Below, one piece after another: positions 54,717-64,000 of a DNA stretch of 64,000 nucleotides (its first letter is position 1; every line of letters starts with the position of its first letter). The DNA is from Mycogone perniciosa (Eukaryota > Ascomycota > Sordariomycetes > Hypocreales > Hypocreaceae). The stretch is from NCBI GenBank assembly GCA_025331125.1, contig JAOALB010000001.1, forward strand, positions 310,001 to 374,000, in the 5' to 3' direction. A program made the position numbers and the translations under genes. The notes under the pieces are model-generated. The model made no database searches. It worked only from the letters and a program-made list of their open reading frames with translations, and was not told the origin of the DNA.

Positions 54717-56119
54717 CTACCGATAGAAGAATGTGAGATCCCCTCTAGGGACCGGCAGGGACTTGAGTTTGTCCATGACCTGATCGTTGGTCAGGTTCTG
54801 CTCTGTGATGATCTGATCAAAATGATGACATCCATCCGTGTACTTTTGCAGTGAATCACCCCCGTGGACGGGACGGCTCTGGCTCGATACCAACGAAGCC
54901 AGATGCTGTCTTGACACGACGTACTTGTGCACGCGGTAGAGGCAGCCCTTGATAACGCCAAACTGCACGAAACGTCTGACATCAACGTAATTCATGACGT
55001 CAAAACCCGCGTCCTGGTGCGTCACGAGCCACTCCTTGATGCTCTTCCCCGGCGAAAACGACGTCATCAGCTTGATGAGCATGAAATTGCTGACCCTTGC
55101 CCTGCCGTGGGAGACGTATCCCGCGCACTCATCCACCATGCCGTCCACATTGCGTACAAAGTCATGGATCCCAGGCCGGGGCGCGTAGCACGAGCTGAAG
55201 AAGAAGATGTCAAGGAGGAGAATGGTATCGTAGTAGAGGAGGTGGCGGATTGCGGTCTTGGCGAGATCGAGGGAGACGGAGGCCTCATGGGCGATGCGGC
55301 GGACGTCGGAGACGCCGTCGATTTTGGAGATGACTTTTTGCAAGGTGAGGTCCCAGGTGGGATCGATGATGTCGGAGAATTTCGTTTTGGAGACGGGGAC
55401 ATGCCAGCCTTTGACGGCCGGGGGGTTTGCGTGGTGGGGGAAGAGCTTCATGTTGATGGTGTTTGCTTCGTCTGGATGCGATGTTAGCCATATATGGCTC
55501 ACCAAGGTCGTCTTAATAGTAGATGAGGTCAAAATGGAGAGAAAGGCTGAGGCTGACTTACCAACCGGAATCATGCATTCGCCATAGTTGTTCAGATCCT
55601 CCTTCACGATCTCCAGCAAACTCTCAATCGGCCGCCTTGCCTCCTCCGCACCACCGGGAGCTCTCCCTTCACTCGAGCTCAAAAACTCGTTCTGCTTCTC
55701 CATCTCGGCAAACGTAGAGGCAAGGCACCTCACGACGCGCTCATACGGGGTCTGATCGACGTCGGCCTCGAGGAGCAGGCCGAAGTTGAAGATGAATTCA
55801 TTGCGCATATACTTAGTGTGCGCGATGACGACGGGGAAGCCCAGGATGGTGTACTTGCCGTCTGGAGAGTTGATGGTCACATAGCGGTTGCAAAAGGCCT
55901 GACGAGGGATGATGTATTCCTGGAGGACGTCGAAGTCGACGAGAGGGGGCCGCTCGCTGCCCTCGGATGCTGTGATGCAGCCTGGGGGCGACTGGGCGAC
56001 GATTTTGGGCCCTAGGCAGAGGAGGTTGAGCCCTAGGTATTTCTTGAGTGGCAGAGTGAGTTTGTTTATGGGATACCTTCTTGGGGGAAGAATCGGGCGT
56101 AGAAGATGCCTTGGATCAT
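54717..56119 (-). CDS. npr2: Nitrogen permease regulator 2 (SEACIT/GATOR1 subunit)
   Basis: With NPR3 and IML1 it forms the SEACIT (GATOR1) complex on the vacuole, which restrains TORC1 when amino acids or nitrogen are low. Exons 56119-56077, 56011-55562 and 55471-54717 total 1248 nt, 415 residues. The first exon encodes the typical MIQGIFYARFFPQEG start, and the splice continues into PKIVAQSPPG. Further conserved parts are YTILGFPVVI, KYMRNEFIFNFGLL (longin-like fold) and DEANTINMKLFP, followed by a C-terminal region with a winged-helix look (DVRRIAHEASVSLDLAKTAI). It is somewhat shorter than many homologues and lacks long disordered inserts. The leader directly before the ATG is a hexamer tandem repeat (56131-56196). 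Confidence 0.92.
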
Positions 56120-57337
56120 GGTGATGCGATTGAGACTGAGACTGAGACTGAGACTGAGACTGGGATTGAGACTAAGATCGAGATTGACACTGGCATACTG
56201 ATTCTCAAGAGATGCTATTTGGAGAGTGTCGTACTATCAAGCTCATGGATGAAACGAATTATATATTGAGGTGGAATGGAGTGGGGGGAGAAGTGGTAAA
56301 TTCACTAAATAAAGACTTTGTTTGAGATGCGTGGTTGAAGTTTGATGTCTCTGATGTGGTTGTCGAATGGAAATGCCCCACCGATCCCTGAGCTGCAGAG
56401 AAGTCTCACCTTGTGGCACCTTTTCAGGTACTACTACTAGTACTAGCTACTTTGGCATGTGCCTTTGGGGACCAGAGGTTATATACCTAATACTCGGGTG
56501 TTATTTCAGATCTCTTATTCTATACAGATGTACGGAGTACCTCTATTTTGTTTTGGCTAATACACATGGAAATATGTATTTAAAAAGATGATTTTAGGAT
56601 GTATTTCACTAGCCATTCATTATTATTGATTCATCATTATCCCTATCGTCAGCGCCTTGTCAGTGGGGTTGTGACTACCTGATGTTTGCTATTTCGCAGC
56701 CCTTAATACTGCCTGGTTTTTACCAAAGATCTCTCACCCATCTTTCTGATATTCCATCAAATCACAGCGAAAGAGTGATAATTACCAGAGGCGGCCAGAG
56801 AAGCCAATAGATGGCAATAGAAAGCGCCAATGATACAATGCCCCATATGACAAAGCAGGACAGAGCGCTAATGAATGTGCTAAGAAATGTGCTCCGGATT
56901 CTGGAACACTGTCAGACTGCATGTGCATTTTCCAGGTTGGCTTGCGAGTAAGTAAGCCATCCATTATCTACGTAATGGGCTGTTGCCTCCGCTGGCCACA
57001 GCCTGATAGTTAGTGCTTGTACTCCATACTGTCCTCCGTAGTACCGCTATCACTGTCGCCCCACCAACTGAGAACTCGGACCGGCAGCGCTTGGCGCTTC
57101 CACTTGCAACGACCCGAACCACTCTGCGCTGCCTCGCCCCGAAACGAACTCCTCCTCCTCATCTTCACTCTTATCCCACCACCATTATTGCATAGTGCTT
57201 CTACTCCAGACTTCCAACTTGCTTTTGCCACTGCCACTGCCGCTATCTTTTGCCATCGTATTCTTTCTCCTCACATACTCCTCCCCCCCGCATATCTGCG
57301 CAGCACCTCAACGGCTGCAGCCACAAACCATCCCGCC
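56120..57337. promoter_or_regulatory. Divergent promoter region, NPR2 (-) / DSK2 (+)
   Basis: 1.2 kb between start codons. The NPR2 side has the hexamer repeat; the centre is AT-rich with a GTACGGAGTAC motif at about 56530-56540. The DSK2 side (57000-57337) is strongly pyrimidine-rich, as in a highly expressed gene's leader. No other gene is seen. Confidence 0.5.
56131..56196. repeat. TGAGAC hexamer tandem repeat in the NPR2 leader
   Basis: Five perfect TGAGAC copies (56131-56160), then about six degenerate copies. Read on the NPR2 strand it is GTCTCA, ending 11 bp before the ATG. Confidence 0.85.
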
Positions 57338-58646
57338 ATGGCGGATACTGCCGAAGCGGGCGGCGATGCCCAGATCACCTTCAAGGTCAAGACCTCGTCC
57401 GATCGCGCCCATACCATCACGATGCCTGAATCCGCGACGGTGCTCGAGTTGAAGACGAAGCTGTCCACCGAGGAGTTCGAGAGCATCCCTGTCGAGCGTC
57501 AGCGACTGATCTACTCGGGACGAGTTATGAAGAACGACGACACCCTGGCTACCTACAAGATCAAGCCCAACAACACCATTCACATGGTCAAAAGCGCAGC
57601 GAGCAACCCCAACCCGCCGGCTGCGGCTTCAACCCCGACACCGCAGGCTATTCCGTCCAACATGGCATCGGGAACCGCCAACAACCCTCTGGCTGGGCTG
57701 ACTGGAGCCCGATTTGCTGGTCATGCCCACCTTCCGGGCATGGATATGTTCGGCCCTGATGGTGGTGTAAGTTCTTTGTCCTCCCTCCTCTGACACGGGT
57801 CCTGCATGGCTTCTAACTTTCAGCCTTGCTCAGATGGGACCACCCATGGACGAAGAGCGGCTACAGCGCCTGATGGCAGACCCCAATGTACAGCAGACAA
57901 TGAACGAAGCACTGAACAATCCCGACTTCGTCAACATGCTCATCCAATCAAATCCTATGCTCCGAAATCTCCCCAATGCCAGAGAAATCGTCACATCGCC
58001 GTTCATGCGACAAATGATGAGTAACCCACAGATGATGGGCCAGGCCATGCGGATCCAACGGAACATGCGTGGTGGTGGAGGTGAGGGATTCCCCGCCCCA
58101 GGTACACCCGACAACACGCCAGAGGGAGCTGCGGCGGCGGCGCGTGAGGCTGCTACGGCTGGCCAGGCCAACAATCCCTTCCAAAGCCCCTTCGGTCAGG
58201 CACCGGGCGGCAGATCGGATTTTTTGCCGATATTTCAACATCTGAACGCGATGGGCTATGGGGCTCCAGGCAGCGGTCAAACCGGCCCAGCGCCAGCCTC
58301 TGGCCAAACTACGACGGGAGATCAAGGAACCGCTGGAGGTGAATCAGGGCCGGGTCAAACTCCAGCGAACCCCTTTGCGGCACTATTCCCACAGCTCTCT
58401 GGTGCCCCCTCTACCAACCCATCTCTCATTACCGATGAGATTGAACGGGTGATGCAGATGTTTGGTGCTCCAGCAGCGGCCCCCTCCCCACCAGACAATC
58501 GACCCCCGGAAGAGCGCTACGCTGAACAGCTTCGTCAGCTCAATGACATGGGCTTCTACGATTTTGACAGAAACGTGGCTGCTTTGAGACGGAGTGGAGG
58601 CAGTGTCCAAGGTGCAGTCGAGCACCTGCTCAGTGCGACTGACTAA
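57338..58646 (+). CDS. dsk2: Ubiquilin-type shuttle protein DSK2
   Basis: Carries ubiquitinated proteins to the proteasome. Exons 57338-57766 and 57834-58646 total 1242 nt, 413 residues; the ATG sits in a strong context (GCCATGG). The ubiquitin-like domain is at about 12-85 (ITFKVKTSSD, TVLELKTKL, RLIYSGRVMKNDDTLATYKI). The middle holds STI1-type helices (MADPNVQQTMNEALNNPDF, MLRNLPNAREIV) rich in Met and Asn/Gln, and a Gly/Pro/Ala linker. The C-terminal UBA domain (about 370-411) has the MGF loop in NDMGFYDFDRNVAALRRSGG. The intron has two candidate CAG ends; only the second (57831-57833) keeps the frame. Confidence 0.95.
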
Positions 58647-59286
58647 GCGTCGACAGACACATGGAAGTGAATAATGTGGTTCGGTTTTGTTTTTCGAAAA
58701 GCGCGGTGATGAGAGCAGCAGGAGGCTGAGTCTGCAACCCAGGGTTGCGGATCCTTGGTAAACAGGCAGATTGAGGGATTGGTTGGTTGTGTTGCAACTA
58801 TGGCGCCGAGTCGTCAAAGGCTTTATTTTCGGGCATGGATAGGAAGTATCTCACTATGAATATGATGCCGTAATGATAGCAATGGCTGCAGTACGTCTGC
58901 TATCTTGGAGCGCCGAGGAAGAATAGTGATTCTATAATACCAAGTATGCCGTGATTGCGGAGGTTCTGAGTAGGCGATAAGAACATCGGCTTCGGACATC
59001 GGCTTTAGACGCTGGCTCAGCGCCCAGTTGCCTCGGCACCCCTCTAATACCCCGGATTTTGTTTGGCCGAACAGCACCTCACGTCAACTCACCTCCAGCT
59101 GCAGCTCCAACTCCCTCTTGCATCTCTCTTCATCTCACGAATTCGCATTCCGAGGACTGCACAGTATTTTGAATAGCTTCATTGGTATTTTATTGTTATA
59201 TCTTAATTCTTCTCTCTTTTATCTTTTCCCCCACATTGTGATAACTATTTGTATCAATTGACCCTACCGGCTCTATCAGAAGCATC
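58647..59286. other. Spacer and promoter of the quinone oxidoreductase gene
   Basis: 3-prime flank of DSK2 and a pyrimidine-rich promoter (59050-59280) for the next gene. No coding feature. Confidence 0.5.
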
Positions 59287-60548
59287 ATGCGCGGCATTCA
59301 GATCAAGAAATATGTCAAGGTCCGTCCGTATCTCTCACTGTGTCAATGCGAACATCAACCAACAACAGTCGCTCACTCGCGCTCCCATTTATAGAACCCC
59401 AGTGAGCTCATAGTGTCTGAGCTGCCTGACCCAAAGCCTGCGGACGACGAATACCTGATTCAAGTCCACGCCACGGCCGCCAACTTCTTCGACATTCTGC
59501 AGGTCCAGGGCCGATACCAGAATCAGCCACGTATTTTGCCCTTCCCTCTCTATATTATATATCTATATATATATATATATATATATACCCAGCTAACTTT
59601 GATCTTCATAGCCTTCCCGTGGATCGCCGGCGCCGAATTCGCCGGTACCGTCATCTCCTCGCCGCGTGACGATCCTAACCCGCGCTTCCCGCCTGGATCG
59701 CGCGTCTTTGGCGCTGCTCAGGGCGCCTTTGCGACTAAGCTCTGCACCCACGAGCTTGCGCTGCTGCCCGTGCCAGAGGGCTGGTCGTTTCAGGACGCAG
59801 CGGGCTTGTTCGTCACGGCGCCGACGAGCTATGGCGCGTTGGTCGTGAGGGCGAATGTGAAGCAGGGGGACTTCGTGCTGGTGCATGCGGCGGCGGGAGG
59901 AGTTGGGCTGGCCGCTGTGCAGGGTGAGTTTGAGTCTTGCTCTTTTATCTCGAGGCATACGAGAAAGATGCGGGAAAGATGCGAGTAAGATGATGAAACT
60001 GACATATTACTACACCAGTCGCCAAAGCCTTCGGCGCAACCGTCATCGCCACGGCCTCTACCCCCCGCAAACTCGAAGTCGCCAAATCCTATGGCGCAGA
60101 CTACGTCATCTCCTACAACGACCCGGACTGGCCTAACAAGGTCAAGGCCCTGACCCCTTCTTCCCGCGGCGTCGACATCGTCTACGACCCCGTCGGCCTC
60201 GTCGACAAGTCCACCAAATGCACCGCCTGGAACGGCCGCATCCTCATCGTCGGCTTTGCCGCCGGCAGCATCGAGAAGGTCGCCATGAACAAGGTCCTGC
60301 TCAAGAACATCTCGCTTGTGGGCATCCATTGGGGTGCCTATGCGATTCACGAGCGCGAGACGATTCCTAAGGTCTGGGATGGCATCATGGAGCTTGTCAA
60401 GCAGGGGAAGCTTAGGGGTACGGAATACACGGATGAGGAGTTTGTTGGGTTGGAGAAGGTCAAGGATTCACTTATTGCTCTAGGTGGACGGGGTACTTGG
60501 GGCAAGGTCATTATCAAGATTCCTCAGGGGGGTGGCAGTCGGTTGTAG
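59287..60548 (+). CDS. Zeta-crystallin-like quinone oxidoreductase (MDR superfamily)
   Basis: Exons 59287-59319, 59395-59530, 59612-59923 and 60019-60548 total 1011 nt, 336 residues, normal for the family. It probably reduces quinones or enones with NADPH in the cytosol. The N-terminal GroES-like domain has NPSELIVSELPDPKPADDEY in part and PFPWIAGAEFAGTV after intron 2. The Rossmann segment carries HAAAGGVG at 148-155, the NADPH-binding AAxGGVG motif. The zinc ligands of alcohol dehydrogenases are absent, as expected for this branch. Intron 2 contains a TA dinucleotide run. The first exon is 33 nt. The start at 59287 is the only in-frame ATG that joins to the family N-terminus. Confidence 0.9.
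59552..59587. repeat. (TA)n run inside an intron
   Basis: AT/TA dinucleotide repeat with one C interruption within intron 2 of the quinone oxidoreductase gene; it lengthens the intron to 81 bp. Confidence 0.85.
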
Positions 60549-60795
60549 AAACAAAATAACGAAATGGGTTGATTTTGGCATGTTGGTATAAGATCAGATT
60601 GATTAAGTAGACCTGGAAGACTAAAACGCTATTATTTGTGCTGCCGGTTCATAATCAGTGTCGTTTACAGCATGGGTGAGCCCTTGTTTAATCTTTCGAA
60701 GCTTTTCTAGCTTCACTCATGCATGTCGTTTTGTATTCAGCCATCTATTCGTTCACTCATCATTAATCCAGCTGTCGCCCATCTACAATCCTTCA

Positions 60796-63700
60796 CTATT
60801 GCACGGCTCTCAACATTTCCTGGAACCGCCCCAATACCTCTTTGTCCACGTTCACGGCCCAGAGTTCCTGGAAAGCTGCCTCGCCTCCGACCCTAGCCAC
60901 GAGATCTTGTAACCTTGCCTTCACAAACTGCAGCGCATTCACCGAATAGACCGGGTCCTTTTGTTCAATATCCCTCGCTAGAATCGTCTTCGGGGTATCA
61001 TAGTCATACGTCTCCGCCGGTCCCCAAATCAATGTGTCGTTTCCATCCGCCACACCGTCTTGCAGATCCATAATGACACTCGTCCACATGTCCAAGTAAT
61101 CCTGAAGCTTCCCTAATGCAAGCTCCTGCATCGGTGATGGTAGCTCAAGAAGACGTGTTAGGCCAAACACGTATAGCTTCTGCCTCTCCAGACGATCCAT
61201 GTTTGTCTGGTGTGAGAACCATTCTGATGACAGCCAGCCCCATACCTGGTCCACACTTCCAAATGTGCCCAGCATTTGCATGAAGAGGCCAGGTTCAGCC
61301 AGTGCCAAGCGGGCCAAAATGGCAAGGTAATCGCTTTCAGTGACTGTATTGAGCTTGCTGATTTTCCTATTGGGGCCGGTAGTTTGGTGCGCCTCCCATG
61401 CATCATGGAGATTCTCCATGATCTTGTTCATAAAGCCCGTCTCAACCATGTCTTGTATTACAACGGAAACACCATTTGCCCCGCCCATCTCAGCGGCTGA
61501 TCGAATAAGGTACTCGATGCAAGTAGTGCTTATACGAACATGCTCGCGACTCCTGGAGTCGAGAACGCCTGACAGCGCTATTAGGGTAGGCCGGCGTAGT
61601 CTATCCTCCAACATCGCAGCTGGTGCAAGCAAAATGTAAGATTCAATGGCAGACAAAGCTTGGGAAACCGTCTCTGACTGGTACTCTAATAGAGGGAGGG
61701 CCATTTCGGCCAGGTTGATGACCTCCGGCGCAACCGGAGGATTGCTCTGTGTAAGGATGGCATTCCAGAGCTCGAGAGACTCATCTATGAGGTGCACGTG
61801 TAAGTCTGACCCAGGTCTAGCCGCTTCAGACAACAAAGGAATCATGAAGTTCTGGTAACGTTGTGAATCGCTACCCATGCTCATGACAAGAGCAGCAAAA
61901 ATAGCAATTACTGCCTGTTTAATCATGTACTCCTCGGTTCCAGAATTCTCCCACACCGAAGGGAGGGTGGACATGAGCTGATCTCCAAACTGGGACACTT
62001 GTTCCTCCATTCGTGTCACTAGGATTCGGATAGACTCAAGAATAGCGAGCTTAGTTTCGTCGCTGTCCACATTCTGAATAAGTCCAATAAGAGCGTTGAG
62101 AACATCTGAGGTGTAAGGCAAGAATGCCTCAACGCTGAAGCCAAGCTCATCTGCAATCCATCGCAACTGTCGAGCCGCGGTGATTCGTACAACAATGTCA
62201 TTGTTCTCGTCACCTTCAGTGAGGAAGTGTCGGAAGATTTGGTACACCAGCGACCGGCTGGAGTCTCCCAACTTGACCGGTGCCCATTGGCTGATGAGAA
62301 TTGCGATTCGTCGTCGCAAGACCTTATACAGTCCGCCTTGTTGCTGGGCATCATTCGCAATTGTCGCTGCTAACACTGCATCAAAATCAAACAAGTCGAA
62401 GACATGTGCAGCGGCCAGACCCATTGCTGTATACACTGCCTCTTTGGTAGCAATGTCCGCCTGCGGGGATTGGGCAGTCTGGAAGTATGATAGCAACGGC
62501 GGGATGAGAAGTTGCTTGTAGTTAGTAAGTAGATCCAGGAACAATTTTTCCGCACAAGGCCGCACTTCCCATTCGTATGCATTGCCCTCACTTTGTTCCT
62601 GTTGCTCCCATTCTTCTGGATCCTCTTCCCAAGCCTCCAGATCTGACCTACGGAAGATGAAGAGATGGGTGATGATAGAGTTGACAATTTGGATCATCAA
62701 ATCGTCTTTCAGCAGCTCTGTCTTGATAACATTTTTCGCTTGTTCCTGTTCGGCTTTCACCTCCTGAGATCGGTATTTGAAAGTTTGCAAGGGCTGGAAT
62801 GCGATTCTCACACAGGCACGAAGGAGGAGCAGACCTTTCAATGCAAGCCTCTCAAGCAGTGGTCCTTCAACCTTGGCCTTGTTACCCCCCTGATCACCAG
62901 AGCCTTGCCGGATGCCGCCGGATTTGTCAAAGACTTCCGCGAATTTATAAATGAGATCCCAGTACCCATGAACGAGAGATAGAGAGTTGGGGAGAAACGC
63001 AAAGCTTGCTGCGTGCTGGTCGGCCATGTCGATGTGAAGCTTCGTGAACTGAAGGAGGTGCTTTCCAACTGCCTCTTGGTATGATGATGGCACAGCAGAG
63101 TCATGGCTTACAAAACCGAGGAGTTGGCCAAATTGATTTTGGGATATTGTCCAAAACTGCTCGACAGACTTGTCAGCGTGGGGTCGCTCGTAACCGACTA
63201 TGATAAGGCGGCGCAGGATCTTCAAGGCGAAGAGGCTATTCAACATGGCCAAATTCGCTTCGTCGGCGTTTCCCTGCCCATTTCCTAGAAAAGATGCCCA
63301 CAACGCCGACCTCTCTGCGTATATTTCGGCCAAAACGTAGACAATCTCTGGTGTAACAGCCTGCAGTGAAGTTTGGGATTTTCTCAGCCGTGCTGAGCCG
63401 AGCTCCTTGACAACACGTAGGAGGATCTGAAGAGTACCATAAAGGTGCTGTTGGTTGCCATTTCTCGACGACCGAAGAAGCTCGATGACACTTGTGAGGG
63501 CATCTGACCAGTCAACTGGATAGTCGATTCTAACAACCTTGGCAATAACCAACGCGTTGTGCAGCGCGAGGTTTCTCTCCTCCTCCTCGATGGTGCCTTG
63601 GAACAGCCGCGAGCGTATAAGGGTCTTCTCCTCTGGCGTTATTCCATTTTTTACATGTGAATACAACCGCCAATATCTATCGATTCCGTTCTTAAGTTGG

Positions 63701-63975
63701 ATCACAGCGAGGAATCGAATCTCGAGTGGAAGTGATTTGTCAAGGAACACCGACTAGCAAGACTATCTTAGCGCCGAAACGTGGTTTTAGGAGGGACGAG
63801 ATGCAAATACCTGCAATGACGAGTAGTATCCCGGCTGTTGCTCCCAGGATGTAAGCTGTTGGCCAGCAGCTTGTCTCTGAACGTGATCGGAGGAGGTAGC
63901 CAGGTGCAGCGTCCGGCAAAGCTCTTGTAGAGTCAGGGGATTCGCATCTCCTGGGACCTCGATGGCGAAGCTCAT
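60796..63975 (-). CDS. kap120: Importin-beta family karyopherin KAP120/importin-11
   Basis: Nuclear transport receptor made of HEAT repeats. Exons 63975-63811 and 63753-60796 total 3123 nt, 1040 residues, matching the family length of about 1000. The importin-beta N-terminal domain is at about 15-90 (LHLATSSDHVQRQAAGQQL, WEQQPGYYSSLQ, then SVFLDKSLPLEIRFLAVIQL KNGIDRYW across the splice). The rest is helical HEAT-like sequence. KAP120 helps 60S ribosomal subunit export in yeast, and importin-11 imports ubiquitin-conjugating enzymes in animals; the role here is inferred. The intron is 57 bp with TAG end and a CTAAGA-type branch. The start ATG at 63975 lies 25 bp from the window end, so the promoter is outside. 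It converges with the quinone oxidoreductase gene, 247 bp away. Confidence 0.93.
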
Positions 63976-64000
63976 GATCGCTGCCGAGGCCGTCTGGACA

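Noticed and set aside
36169..56119. Urease and NPR2 as parts of one nitrogen cluster
   Set aside because: They are 15 kb apart with unrelated genes between, and no urea transporter or nickel accessory gene is present.
57821..57833. CAG at 57821-57823 as the DSK2 acceptor
   Set aside because: It shifts the frame; only the second CAG at 57831-57833 continues into the STI1 region.
1..64000. CRISPR arrays, bacterial-type operons, intact transposons or a secondary-metabolite cluster
   Set aside because: No spaced direct repeats, transposase or reverse transcriptase motifs, or polyketide/peptide synthase domains were seen; the genes are ordinary fungal loci.

Overview
The window is nuclear DNA of a filamentous ascomycete, most likely a Sordariomycete and perhaps Hypocreales. 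The grounds are short introns (about 50-120 bp) with GT-AG ends and CTAAC/CTGAC branch sites, a Neurospora-type HET-C, a CYT-18-type mitochondrial tyrosyl-tRNA synthetase, a fungal single-chain urease, a betaine-lipid synthase and a Zn2Cys6 regulator. The species cannot be named from this sequence. Seventeen protein genes are well supported, two or three weak small ORFs are possible, and there is one intron-containing nuclear tRNA-Tyr. Exon joins were derived by hand. In every completed multi-exon model the summed exon length is a multiple of three and the joins restore family motifs.

Left third (1-26 kb). After a 3.7 kb stretch with no convincing gene come a Zn2Cys6 transcription factor (-), an aldehyde dehydrogenase (+) whose usual general-base glutamate codon reads glycine, a polytopic membrane protein (-), the peroxisomal RING peroxin PEX2 (-), a single-pass membrane protein of unknown role (+) and a transmembrane RING-H2 ubiquitin ligase (-) whose first exon is unresolved. 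The spacers are long and rich in a short palindromic motif (GTACGGAGTAC / TACGAAGTA).

Middle (26-42 kb). HET-C (-) lies beside a gene-poor, AT-rich island (about 30-32.3 kb) that holds short coding-like fragments. Then come an HMG-box chromatin protein (+) with a 649 bp first intron, a complete urease with all active-site residues (-), and the SAGA/ADA subunit ADA3 (-).

Right third (42-64 kb). This part is dense with housekeeping genes: a GH47 alpha-mannosidase (+), betaine-lipid synthase BTA1 (+) with a 12-nt first coding segment and an overlapping upstream ORF, tRNA-Tyr (-), a DM13-domain GPI-type protein (-), SDH4 (-) with an 18-nt microexon, mitochondrial TyrRS (+) with a GC-AG intron, NPR2 (-), DSK2/ubiquilin (+), a zeta-crystallin-like quinone oxidoreductase (+) and importin KAP120 (-). 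Several pairs diverge from shared promoters (ADA3/GH47, SDH4/TyrRS, NPR2/DSK2). The genes form no obvious pathway cluster. The clearest thematic pair is SDH4 with mitochondrial TyrRS, which share a 456 bp promoter.
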